Assembly (NCBI GenBank): GCA_019419525.1
Contig: DXZU01000006.1
Span: forward strand, 1 to 64,000
Reading direction: 5' to 3'
DNA: 64,000 nucleotides
Source of the DNA: Collinsella sp.
GTDB lineage: Bacteria > Actinomycetota > Coriobacteriia > Coriobacteriales > Coriobacteriaceae
Part shown: piece by piece, positions 8,125-15,519 of the stretch
Layout: each line of letters opens with the position of its first letter
Position numbering within the stretch: the first letter of the stretch is position 1
Program-made: the position numbers and the translations under genes
Notes under the pieces: model-generated
Database searches by the model: none
What the model was told of the DNA's origin: nothing
Seen by the model: the letters and a program-made list of their open reading frames with translations, nothing else

Positions 8125-8914
8125 CTTCGAAGTCACCTCCGTCAGAAACAGCTGCACCCTTCAGCTCGGTCTGCTGCTGGAAGTCCCAGAAAGCGATGCC
8201 GAAGCCGATGAGAGCGAGGATGAGCAGAGCAGGGGTTGCCAGCGAATCGTTGGCAACGGTGATGAGCGCGAGGCCAAAGCCCATGAGGAAGAAGCCCCAC
8301 ATATCGCGGTTCATCATAACCTTGAGCAGGACGGCGAAGCCGACAAAGCGCATCATGCCGCCTGCAGCGGAGAGACCGGTCTGCAGCCAAGTCGGGATGG
8401 CAGAAGCGATGGTCTGACCGATGGTAGCGCCAGCGATGAAGAACAGGGTGACGACGACAGCGAAGATCAGGCCGAGCAGAGCCATGGCGAAGTAGTTCAG
8501 GCGCTCGATGCCCTTGGTGTCCGCGTTGTGAGCCATGTTATCGGCCGTGGACATAAGCGGGGACATAAGCGTGAAGACCAGGGTAACGCCAAGCTGGCCA
8601 AGCAGAGCGAACGGAATGGCGAGGCCGACTGCCGCGTTGGGCTCGAGGCCCGTGGCGATAGCGAGAATGGCTGCCATGATGCCGCCGATGACGGCGTTAG
8701 GCGGCTGAGCGCCTCCGATCGGCATGTTGCCGATCGTCATGAGCTGATAGGTACCACCCACGAGAAGACCGGTGTTGAGGTCGCCAAGGATAAGACCGAT
8801 GACGGCGCCGGTGACGATGGGCTGATAGAGAGACTCGAGGAAGTCAAACTGGTCGATTGCCGCGATGAACGTGACGACGAAGACCAGAGCGATCTGGATG
8901 ATCGAGTATTCCAT
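8114..8914 (-). CDS. PTS mannose-family IIC component
   Basis: A 266-residue polytopic membrane subunit forming the sugar channel with IID. It shows many hydrophobic helices and the family stretch GAVIGLILGDLNTGLLVGGTYQLMTIGNMPIGGAQPPNAVIGG near the N-terminal third. The length is standard. GGAGGAG precedes the ATG. The IID start lies inside its last codons, indicating translational coupling. With an AgaS-type locus around it, a GalNAc or galactosamine substrate is likely, but substrate specificity is not readable directly. Confidence 0.92.
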   Translation of the reverse strand: MEYSIIQIALVFVVTFIAAIDQFDFLESLYQPIVTGAVIGLILGDLNTGLLVGGTYQLMTIGNMPIGGAQPPNAVIGGIMAAILAIATGLEPNAAVGLAIPFALLGQLGVTLVFTLMSPLMSTADNMAHNADTKGIERLNYFAMALLGLIFAVVVTLFFIAGATIGQTIASAIPTWLQTGLSAAGGMMRFVGFAVLLKVMMNRDMWGFFLMGFGLALITVANDSLATPALLILALIGFGIAFWDFQQQTELKGAAVSDGGDFEDGI

Positions 8915-8967
8915 CTTGCTCCTCCTTTCAAAATGTATGTACGCACTTTGGATTTCACGTACAGAAC

Positions 8968-8987
8968 GTCAGGGTTTCACTCCTGAC
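8968..8987 (-). other. Small intercistronic hairpin between IIB and IIC
   Basis: GTCAGG pairs with CCTGAC across an 8-base loop in the 90-bp gap between the IIB and IIC genes. There is no T-run, so it is more likely an mRNA processing or stability element than a terminator. Confidence 0.35.
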
Positions 8988-9004
8988 AACGTGGATCACG
9001 AGGA

Positions 9005-9487
9005 TTACGAGAAGAGCTTGCTCGTGTCCTCAACAGGCGTGCTCGGAACGCGCCTGATCTCCAACTCCACCCCCAATTCCTGCAGCTCTTTAAACGCAGC
9101 GACATCCTCGTCGTTAACTGCGACGGAGGTGGCGACTTGGCGCTTTCCTTCCGACATGTGCATGTTGCCGATGTTTACCTTCTTTATAGGCACACCGCCC
9201 TTGACGAGCGTAAGCACGTCTTCCGGTGTTTCGGCCACGATGAAGATCTTCTGGCGCGGGCTCGCCTTGCCAATGACGTCGATGGTCTTCTGCAGGGAGA
9301 AGAAACGCGTAGCGACGCCGGCGGGAGCGGCCATCTTCATGAGGTTCTGGCGCATGGTGTTGGACGCCACGTCGTCGTTGGCGACGAGGATGAGGTTGGA
9401 GCCCAGGGTGGAGTTCCACTGGGTTGCAACCTGACCATGAACCAGTCGGTTATCGATGCGGGTAAGAAGAATGTTGGGTTCTGCCAT
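9005..9487 (-). CDS. PTS mannose-family IIB component
   Basis: A 160-residue cytoplasmic phosphocarrier. The N-terminus reads ILLTRIDNRLVHGQVATQW; the His in RLVHGQV is the phosphorylated residue of this family. It accepts phosphate from the IIA protein encoded upstream and passes it to the sugar during uptake by IIC/IID. The length is typical (about 160). It lies 36 bp after the YajC-like gene and is part of the same minus-strand operon. Confidence 0.93.
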   Translation of the reverse strand: MAEPNILLTRIDNRLVHGQVATQWNSTLGSNLILVANDDVASNTMRQNLMKMAAPAGVATRFFSLQKTIDVIGKASPRQKIFIVAETPEDVLTLVKGGVPIKKVNIGNMHMSEGKRQVATSVAVNDEDVAAFKELQELGVELEIRRVPSTPVEDTSKLFS

Positions 9488-9523
9488 GTTGATCAGCTTC
9501 CTTTCGATATTTGCTGACGACAG

Positions 9524-9805
9524 TTACTTGACCTCCTGAATCGCGTAACGCGAAACATCTACGACGGCTCCGGATCGGACTTTGATCTGGACCTTCTCGC
9601 CTTCGATGCCTTTGACGGTTCCGTAGATACCGCCGGCGAAAAGAACCTCCTGACCCGGCTTGAGCTCGGTGTGCAGCTCCTTGAAGTACTTCTGCTTCTT
9701 CTTCATGTTGATTTGCGACCAGATGGTGTAAATCAAGCCCATGATGACAAGCAGGCCTAAAAGGGCGACCGAGGAGCTCAGGACGTTGGCTCCGAAATCG
9801 GCCAT
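9524..9805 (-). CDS. YajC-like membrane protein inside the PTS operon
   Basis: A 93-residue protein with one transmembrane helix (about residues 10-30) followed by a basic segment (MKKKQKYFKELHTELKPGQEVLFAGGIYGTVKGIEGEKVQIKV), the hallmark of the YajC/DUF219 family. YajC is an accessory of the SecDF-YajC complex, but here it sits between IIA and IIB. Its start overlaps the IIA stop (TAATG), so it is co-translated with the PTS. YajC-type genes are known in some Firmicute mannose-family PTS operons for host glycans. A role in membrane assembly of IIC/IID is plausible but unproven. Confidence 0.85.
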   Translation of the reverse strand: MADFGANVLSSSVALLGLLVIMGLIYTIWSQINMKKKQKYFKELHTELKPGQEVLFAGGIYGTVKGIEGEKVQIKVRSGAVVDVSRYAIQEVK

Positions 9806-10248
9806 TAGATGCCGTCCTCGTCGCCGAAGATATCCTCTTCCTCGGAGCCGGCAACGGATGCGACCGTCTGGGCGGTGATGCCCGTCTGGCCAACGGTCAC
9901 GGCCTGCTCGCCAAGCTCGGCGAGCGTGGCATTGCCGCGGAGGAACAGAAGCTCAATAACCATGGGAAGGTTGGTGCCAGTCAGAACCTCGACGTTGTCG
10001 ACATCCTGGGCAATCATCATCGACTGGTTGAACGGGGTGCCGCCAAGCAGGTCGGTAAAGACAAGCACGCCATCGCACTCCTCGCGCATGGCGGTAATAG
10101 CGGCGCGGAGATCCTCACCGTAGGATGCGGCCTGGTCGCCCTCAAAAGGAACGACGGTAAAAGCAGGCTGGTCGCCGGCAACCATAGCGATAGCGCTTGC
10201 AAGGCCGGGTGCGAACTGTCCATGACCGGTAAGAATAAAGCCAACCAT
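9805..10248 (-). CDS. PTS mannose-family IIA component
   Basis: A 147-residue cytoplasmic phosphocarrier of the EIIA-Man fold, first gene of the operon. The N-terminus ILTGHGQFAPGLASAI has the active-site His, and VLVFTDLLGGTPFNQS is the second conserved stretch. The C-terminus is acidic (GSEEEDIFGDEDGI). It receives phosphate from HPr and hands it to IIB. Order IIA-YajC-IIB-IIC-IID. Confidence 0.93.
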   Translation of the reverse strand: MVGFILTGHGQFAPGLASAIAMVAGDQPAFTVVPFEGDQAASYGEDLRAAITAMREECDGVLVFTDLLGGTPFNQSMMIAQDVDNVEVLTGTNLPMVIELLFLRGNATLAELGEQAVTVGQTGITAQTVASVAGSEEEDIFGDEDGI

Positions 10249-10364
10249 TCAAATTTCCCTTCCGAAGGTGTGTACAATCTGAGTCCGATGATTTTCGGAA
10301 GCCAGCGGGCACTCGCCCTTAAAGCTTCTTAGAAAGCGTTCTTTGAAGACCAGTGGTTTCTAAA

Positions 10365-10378
10365 CTGGTAGTAACCAC
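10365..10378. promoter_or_regulatory. GntR-type operator before the PTS operon
   Basis: CTGGTAGTAACCAC matches 13 of 14 bases of the palindrome before agaS. It lies about 17-30 bases downstream of a TATAGT -10 candidate on the minus strand, a position suited to blocking transcription of the PTS operon. An additional ACCAG half-site at 10349-10353 may extend it. Confidence 0.7.
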
Positions 10379-10450
10379 GTGACGTGTTGTTGTCACTATA
10401 TCACCCCAGAAGAGGTCGCTTTCGTTGATTCATACGGTAAAACGTTTTTG

Positions 10451-10487
10451 CACCGCTCACGGTGATAAATCGACCGTTTACCGGTCG
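10451..10487. repeat. Paired inverted repeats in the PTS leader
   Basis: CACCG-ctca-CGGTG (10451-10464) and CGACCG-tttac-CGGTCG (10471-10487) stand side by side. The first shares ACCGCTCAC with a further inverted repeat at 10672-10701. They may be sites for a second regulator or RNA hairpins if transcription starts farther upstream. Confidence 0.45.
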
Positions 10488-10671
10488 TTAACACTTCTAC
10501 CTGCGGTTTTGAAACCGTTTCGAAATGCTTTGGCAAAAAATCGGATCTTTTCCTGTGTCTAAACAACGCAGGGCGGCTAAAAATAGCGTGTAGAAAAATT
10601 GCAGGTCATTGTGAAGATATGTGAATTGGTCTTTTTGACTTAATACCAGTTAGAACCAGTTTTGAGATTAT

Positions 10672-10701
10672 CGGTGAACGGTAGTTTTCGACCGCTCACC
10701 G
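10672..10701. repeat. 11-bp inverted repeat CGGTGAACGGT / ACCGCTCACCG
   Basis: Arms 10672-10682 and 10691-10701 pair except for one A/G difference, with an 8-base spacer. It shares the ACCGCTCAC word with 10452-10460. It is far upstream of the IIA start (about 430 bp), so it could be a distal regulatory site. Confidence 0.45.
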
Positions 10702-10800
10702 GTTACTTGCAATCGTTTGCAGTTGTTTTCCCAGATGAATTAGGGAAGCGCGATGGAGCGCTTGCGCGGGCGCGAGGCCTACCCCAGTGGTTTCGGCAGC

Positions 10801-10837
10801 AAAAAGCCCGCTAGAACGTTGTCCGTTCTAGCGGGCT
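10801..10837 (-). terminator. Terminator after the membrane-anchored SurA-like gene
   Basis: A perfect 14-bp stem AGCCCGCTAGAACG/CGTTCTAGCGGGCT with a 5-base loop, followed on the minus strand by TTTTT. It lies 16 bp after the stop codon at 10854. Confidence 0.9.
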
Positions 10838-10853
10838 AAATCAGGCAGATCGG

Positions 10854-11975
10854 CTAGCGCGCAGTAGTGCAGGCAAACCTTACGCAAACAGGCCCGTAGA
10901 TGCTGATGTTGGCCTTGGCGTAGAGGCCGTTAGCATACTCGGTCCACTTGGAGCTGGCGCTCGAAGCCTGCGAGGAATACTGCTGGTAGGCGGTGTAATA
11001 GGCGGTCATGGCCTGCTTATAGGTAGCGCTATCGGCCGTAAAGGCATCGTCGGCAAAGGCCTTAGCGTAGGTGCTGCTCTCGTCCTTCCAAGTGCCCTTT
11101 GAGCTATCCCACTCATCGCCGGCAAGGTTGATGATGTAGTCGGCGTAATCCTTGCTCGCGGTCTCCTCGTTGCCGTCAGAAGGCTCGGTCGGGGCGGTCG
11201 GCATGCTTGCGGAGCTATCGCCCACCTTCTTCTTGTAGAGCTTCTGCAGCGTCGCGGACTGGCGGACGATCTGCTTGGCCTGGTCCTTGGACACGCCATA
11301 CTGCGTGGCCATGGTCTTGTAGTCAGAAGTGCCGATGGAATCCTCGGCGTACTGCTTCATCTCCTTGGAAGAGACGGTAATGCCCTCGTCCTCGGCAGCA
11401 TCGAGCAGGATCTTGTTGCGCACGTAGGACAGGATGACGTCGGCAGAAGGAGCGGTGTAGTTGCCATCACTATCCTTGACGGTATCGAGGCTGTACTGGC
11501 TCTCGATGGCCTCGCGCGCAGTGATGTCGCTCTTCTTGCCGTTGTAGCTATAGCTTGCCACGGTCGAATCGAGCTGATCCTCGGTGAGGGTCGCCGAGCC
11601 GACACCCTTGCCGCCAAAGCCGCCATTGCCAATAAAGAAGCCGACCACCGCAGCAATCACGACTGCAACCACAAAGGCGGCGATCATCGTCTTCTTGTGC
11701 TTGGATGCATGGTCGTCTTCGTCGGAACCCAGGATATCGTCGTCCTCATCCTGGGCCTCGGGCATCAGATTCTCATCAGCGGCGTCCGCAGCAATCTGTG
11801 CCTCCAGACGGGCGTCTTCCTCCTCGGCCGTCGTACCGGCAGCAATGTGCTCGGCAGACGTACCGGTGACCAGATCGATCTTCTCATCCTCGTCACCGTC
11901 GGGGCCTTCGCCGCGCTCGATGATCTGGATGCCGTCGATCTCGTCCTTCTCGTCCTTCTTTTGAATCAGACCCAT
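10854..11975 (-). CDS. Membrane-anchored SurA-N-like protein
   Basis: A 373-residue protein with a long acidic cytoplasmic N-terminus (about residues 1-92), one membrane helix (about 95-117, MIAAFVVAVVIAAVVGFFIG), and an extracytoplasmic helical part from 130 on (TAREAIESQYSLDTVKDSDG, NKILLDAAEDEGITVSSKEMKQYAEDSIG). That pattern resembles the N-terminal chaperone part of SurA/PrsA foldases. No PPIase domain is obvious. The last dozen residues (VCVRFACTTAR) look unlike the rest, so the C-terminus may be a late frameshift or genuine. A role in folding exported proteins is inferred, not shown. Confidence 0.65.
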   Translation of the reverse strand: MGLIQKKDEKDEIDGIQIIERGEGPDGDEDEKIDLVTGTSAEHIAAGTTAEEEDARLEAQIAADAADENLMPEAQDEDDDILGSDEDDHASKHKKTMIAAFVVAVVIAAVVGFFIGNGGFGGKGVGSATLTEDQLDSTVASYSYNGKKSDITAREAIESQYSLDTVKDSDGNYTAPSADVILSYVRNKILLDAAEDEGITVSSKEMKQYAEDSIGTSDYKTMATQYGVSKDQAKQIVRQSATLQKLYKKKVGDSSASMPTAPTEPSDGNEETASKDYADYIINLAGDEWDSSKGTWKDESSTYAKAFADDAFTADSATYKQAMTAYYTAYQQYSSQASSASSKWTEYANGLYAKANISIYGPVCVRFACTTAR

Positions 11976-12013
11976 ATCGGTTACTCCTTGTTAGGAAACA
12001 TAGTCCTCAATAG

Positions 12014-12042
12014 AATACGCCCGACAGAGCGCCGGGCGTATT
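12014..12042 (-). terminator. Hairpin after the isocitrate dehydrogenase gene
   Basis: AATACGCCCG (12014-12023) pairs with CGGGCGTATT (12033-12042). It lies about 60 bp past the stop at 12102 on the minus strand. The T-tract is weak (TCTATTG). Confidence 0.6.
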
Positions 12043-12101
12043 GATTCTCAGGTTATACGCAAACACTTAAGTACTATTTAGGCGTTTGCAGCACGCATGC
12101 C

Positions 12102-13187
12102 TTAGGCCAGGTGCGCGATAACGGCATCGGCAAAGGCCTGCGTGCCCACGGCCCCCTCGACGGAGCCGGTCTGGGCACGACGCACGTCACCGGTAACCTG
12201 CTCGCCCTCGTCGAGCGTGGCAGATACGGCGGCGCGAATGCGATTGGCAGCGTCGTTCTCGCCCAGGTGATCGAGCATCATCGCAGCAGAGAGAATCTCG
12301 GCCGTGGGGTTGGCGATATCCTGGCCAGCGATATCGGGCGCGGAGCCGTGCGTTGCCTCGAAGATGGCGCAGTCGGCACCGATGTTGGAGCCGGGGGCCA
12401 TGCCTAAGCCGCCCACCAGGCCAGCGCACAGGTCGCTCACGATGTCACCGTACAGGTTGGGCAGCACCAGGACATCGAAGTCGTTGGGGTTTTGGACCAG
12501 GCCCATGCAGGTGGCGTCGACGATCTTGTCGTTGAACTCGATATCGGGATAGTTGGCGGCCACCTCGCGCGCAACGCGCAGGAACAGGCCGTCAGTCGCT
12601 TTCATGATGTTTGCCTTGTGTACAGCCGTCACCTTTTTGCGGCCGCAACGGCGGGCGTACTCAAAGGCATACTCCACAATGCGGCGGCTCTTGGCGATGG
12701 AGATCGGCTTGATCGAGATGGCGGAATCGGCGGCGAAGGTCTTCTGGCCCGAGCGCTCAACGAGCTGCGAGAGCTCCTCGACCTCGGCAGCGCCCTCATC
12801 GAACTCGATGCCGGCGTAGAGGTCCTCGGTATTCTCGCGCACGATGACCAGGTCGACGTCGCGAAAGCGCGATCCGTCGCCCGGCTGCGACAGGCAGGGG
12901 CGCACGCAGGCGTACAGGTCAAAGTACTTGCGCAGGGCCACGTTGACGCTGCGGAAACCCGTGCCGACCGGCGTGGTGATGGGCCCCTTGATGGCAACCT
13001 TGGTCTCGGCGACCGCATCGAGCACGTGCTGGGGCAGTGGCGTGCCAAACTCGTCCATGACGCCGGCACCGGCCTCCTGGACATTCCAATTGATCTGGAC
13101 ACCGGTGGCCTCGACCACGCGGCGCATGGCCTGCGTAATCTCGGGACCGATACCGTCACCGGGAATCAGGACTACATCGTGCGCCAT
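12102..13187 (-). CDS. NAD-type isocitrate dehydrogenase
   Basis: A 361-residue isocitrate/isopropylmalate dehydrogenase-family enzyme, oxidising isocitrate to 2-oxoglutarate. Key stretches are [14 protein letters not shown] at the N-terminus, [15 protein letters not shown] near residue 115, [19 protein letters not shown] near 190, [21 protein letters not shown] near 247 and the nucleotide-site [24 protein letters not shown]. The NTEDLYAG form favours isocitrate over isopropylmalate. It is last in a minus-strand operon of five genes with very short gaps. Homoisocitrate or isopropylmalate activity cannot be fully excluded. Confidence 0.85.
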   Translation of the reverse strand: MAHDVVLIPGDGIGPEITQAMRRVVEATGVQINWNVQEAGAGVMDEFGTPLPQHVLDAVAETKVAIKGPITTPVGTGFRSVNVALRKYFDLYACVRPCLSQPGDGSRFRDVDLVIVRENTEDLYAGIEFDEGAAEVEELSQLVERSGQKTFAADSAISIKPISIAKSRRIVEYAFEYARRCGRKKVTAVHKANIMKATDGLFLRVAREVAANYPDIEFNDKIVDATCMGLVQNPNDFDVLVLPNLYGDIVSDLCAGLVGGLGMAPGSNIGADCAIFEATHGSAPDIAGQDIANPTAEILSAAMMLDHLGENDAANRIRAAVSATLDEGEQVTGDVRRAQTGSVEGAVGTQAFADAVIAHLA

Positions 13188-13193
13188 AATCTG

Positions 13194-13892
13194 TTACTCC
13201 TCGTTTTCGGCGTCGTCAGATTTTTTAACGCTAGCACGCTTCTTCTTTTTGGAGAGATCAAGGTCAAAGCGTTTAACAAGCATTTCGCAAATCTCGCTCG
13301 AACGGGCTTTGAGATAGCTGCCCTTGCCGTTCTCGGCATCGAACTTAAGGCGCAGCGCGAGCTTCTCGGCGACCTCGGCGTCGATCTCGCCCTGGCCAAA
13401 CTCGTACAGGCAACCGAGCATGTCGCGATACTCGAGATCACCGTGGTAGCACTGGATGGCCTCGTCCAGGATGGGCCAAGCCTCGCGCGAACGCTCGACA
13501 CTCGTGGCGCCCCACACGCACAGCAGGCGGAAGGCGGCATAGCGCAGCGTGGAGGAAATCTCGTCGAACAGCGCGGTCTCGGCGCCCTCAAAGGCATCGC
13601 CCAGCTGCTCGGGGCAGGTGGTGGCGAGCGCCGTCAGGGCATCGAGGGCCTCCCAGCGGGTCTGAGCCTCGGGGCGGTCGAGCGCCTCGATCAGTGCGGG
13701 CACGCAGGGCACGACGCGCTGCGGATCGCGCTCGGCAAGCAGGTGCAGCACGCGAGCGGCAAACTGGCGGATACGGCGCGTGGGGCAGCCGAGCTCCTGG
13801 ACCAGGCGGTCGACGGCGTTCTCATTCTCCTCTGCCAGCTGGAGCTGTGCCAGCTCCTCGTCGGTGAGCTGTTCGTCTTTATTTTCTGCCAT
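13194..13892 (-). CDS. HEAT-repeat-like helical protein
   Basis: A 232-residue soluble protein that appears all-helical, with repeat-like units (CPTRRIRQFAARVLHLLAERD, VVPCVPALIEALDRPEAQTRWEALDALTALA) resembling HEAT repeats and a lysine-rich acidic C-terminus (KKKKRASVKKSDDAENEE). HEAT proteins are binding scaffolds. No catalytic motif is visible. It starts 15 bp after the small membrane protein gene and ends 6 bp before the isocitrate dehydrogenase start, so it belongs to that operon. Function unknown. Confidence 0.7.
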   Translation of the reverse strand: MAENKDEQLTDEELAQLQLAEENENAVDRLVQELGCPTRRIRQFAARVLHLLAERDPQRVVPCVPALIEALDRPEAQTRWEALDALTALATTCPEQLGDAFEGAETALFDEISSTLRYAAFRLLCVWGATSVERSREAWPILDEAIQCYHGDLEYRDMLGCLYEFGQGEIDAEVAEKLALRLKFDAENGKGSYLKARSSEICEMLVKRFDLDLSKKKKRASVKKSDDAENEE

Positions 13893-13907
13893 AGTTACCT
13901 CTTCTTA

Positions 13908-14336
13908 CTATTTCTTAGCGTGCTTGCCAGCACCCTTGCTGTCATCGGTGACCGAGATGAGCTGTCGGTCGGCAGCGCCATTACGACGCGCACGGCGGCG
14001 TTCCTCGGCATCGCCCGCGTCGGCGGCGGCGCGGTGTGCCTTGTTGACGTTAAAGACCTCGTCGTGCTTGCGCCACGGACCGACGGACTCGCCAAAGCTC
14101 ATCTTAAGGCCGGCGATAAAGCCGCCGAGCCAGCCGATCGGCGCAAACTGCACCAGCGGGAACAGCGAAAACACCCAGGTTAGCAGGACGACTGCCGCCG
14201 CACCTGCAAAATTGGCGATCCAGTAGTCGCGCTTGGTGATGACGCGCTTTTCGCACGCCCACTGGCCGCACAAAAAGCCGATGTAAATCGCAAAGAGAAA
14301 GAGCGCCAGCGCGAGCACCACGAACGTCCAGCTCAT
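13908..14336 (-). CDS. Small two-helix membrane protein
   Basis: A 142-residue protein. The start is taken at 14336 (MSWTFVVLALALFLFAIYIG) because GAGGAG lies eight bases upstream; a longer reading would overlap the preceding gene. Two or three membrane helices lie in the first 80 residues (1-23, 42-62 and a weaker one following), then a basic, arginine-rich cytoplasmic tail. No family is recognised. It is in the operon between the His/Cys-tailed dehydrogenase and the HEAT-like gene. Confidence 0.7.
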   Translation of the reverse strand: MSWTFVVLALALFLFAIYIGFLCGQWACEKRVITKRDYWIANFAGAAAVVLLTWVFSLFPLVQFAPIGWLGGFIAGLKMSFGESVGPWRKHDEVFNVNKAHRAAADAGDAEERRRARRNGAADRQLISVTDDSKGAGKHAKK

Positions 14337-14341
14337 GGGCG

Positions 14342-15421
14342 CTACTCCTCGTGATGATGGCCGCAGCAGCACTCGTGGCCGTCGTCATGGCCGTGGCCGC
14401 CGCAGCACTCGTGGTCCTCGCCATGGTGGTGGCCGCAACCGCACTCGTGGTCGTCGCCGTGCTCGCCGCAACCGCAGCCTTCCTCGTGGGCACCATGCTC
14501 CTCGGGACGATACTGCGACCAGTCCAGACCGGCGGCGATGGCGTCGGCCTCCTCCTTATAGAGGACCGTGATGGCCTGGGTGCCCAGCTTGGCGCCACCG
14601 ATGGCGTCGAGCATGTCGTAGAGCGTAAAGGCCACGTCGGCCCCGGGCAGCGCGAGCTCGCGATCGTCGGCGTAAGCGAGCGCCAGGCGCAGGTCCTTGA
14701 TGAAGTGTTCAACCATAAAGCCGGGCTTGTAGTCGCCGTCGAGCGCCTTGGGCGCCAGGCTCTCCATGGCGCCGGACTTGCCGGTACCGCCCAGGATCAT
14801 CTGGCGGGTCTTCTCCAGGTCAAGGCCGCTCAGCTCGGCAAATGCCATGGCGTCTGCCATGCCGACCATGCAGGCGCCCAGCGACACCTGGTTGGCGAGC
14901 TTGGCAGCCTGGCCCTTGCCGGCGCCGTCGAAGCAGCAGATGTTGGCCGCAAAGGTGGCAAGGATGTCGCGGACCGGCGCGATGTCGTTCTCGGTAGCGC
15001 CCACGATAGCCGTGAGCGTACCGGCGATAGCGCCCGACTCGCCGCCGGTGACGGGGCAGTCAAACGCCATGCGACCAGAAACCTGGGCGGCCTCGGCAAT
15101 GTCACGGGCAAGCTCGGGCGAGCTCGTGGTGAGGTCGATCAAGACCGCACCCGGCTTGGTGCACGCGAGCAGGCCGTCGCCCGCCAGGTAGAGTTCCTCG
15201 ACCTCGGAGGGATAGCCCACCATGGTAAAGACGACATCGGCGTTCGCCGCGGCATCGGCCGGCGTATCTGCCCAGACGGCGCCGCGCTCGATAAGCGCCG
15301 CCGCCTTGGACTTGGTGCGGTTGTTGACCGTGACGGGATAGCCGGCGTCCAGAATGTGGCCGGCGATGGGGGCACCCATGATTCCGGTGCCGATAAATGC
15401 GACGGAGAGCTTGTTTGCCAT
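14342..15421 (-). CDS. 3-hydroxyisobutyrate-dehydrogenase-family oxidoreductase with His/Cys-rich tail
   Basis: A 359-residue NAD(P)-dependent beta-hydroxyacid dehydrogenase (GarR/MmsB/GLYR family). The core (about 1-300) has the Rossmann motif VAFIGTGIMGAPIAGHIL, the substrate loop DCPVTGGESGA and the catalytic-Lys region GAGKGQAAKLANQ. The extra C-terminal segment (about residues 309-359) contains 14 His and 9 Cys among Gly, Asp and Glu, including clusters HHH, CCC and CGC. Such tails bind metals such as nickel, zinc or copper. The family normally ends near residue 300. Substrate unknown; tartronate semialdehyde and 3-hydroxyisobutyrate are family options. Confidence 0.85.
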   Translation of the reverse strand: MANKLSVAFIGTGIMGAPIAGHILDAGYPVTVNNRTKSKAAALIERGAVWADTPADAAANADVVFTMVGYPSEVEELYLAGDGLLACTKPGAVLIDLTTSSPELARDIAEAAQVSGRMAFDCPVTGGESGAIAGTLTAIVGATENDIAPVRDILATFAANICCFDGAGKGQAAKLANQVSLGACMVGMADAMAFAELSGLDLEKTRQMILGGTGKSGAMESLAPKALDGDYKPGFMVEHFIKDLRLALAYADDRELALPGADVAFTLYDMLDAIGGAKLGTQAITVLYKEEADAIAAGLDWSQYRPEEHGAHEEGCGCGEHGDDHECGCGHHHGEDHECCGGHGHDDGHECCCGHHHEE

Positions 15422-15519
15422 GAAACCTTTCCTTTTGGGTTGGGTGTTGTTACCAGGTTGAATACTCGGTGCCAGCGTTTGGGCTGTGAGTCGAGGGCGA
15501 TTACGGACGCAGCGCTTGC

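Larger units (their letters stand above)
10249..10853. promoter_or_regulatory. 600-bp regulatory leader upstream of the PTS operon
   Basis: No gene is evident. The stretch holds a GntR-type operator (10365-10378), a candidate -10 (TATAGT, plus-strand 10395-10400), several inverted repeats (10451-10464, 10471-10487, 10504-10517, 10672-10701), a looser TACCAGTTAGAACCAG site near 10645 and the terminator at 10801-10837. The sequence is markedly more AT-rich than the flanking genes, as expected of a control region. Confidence 0.6.
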
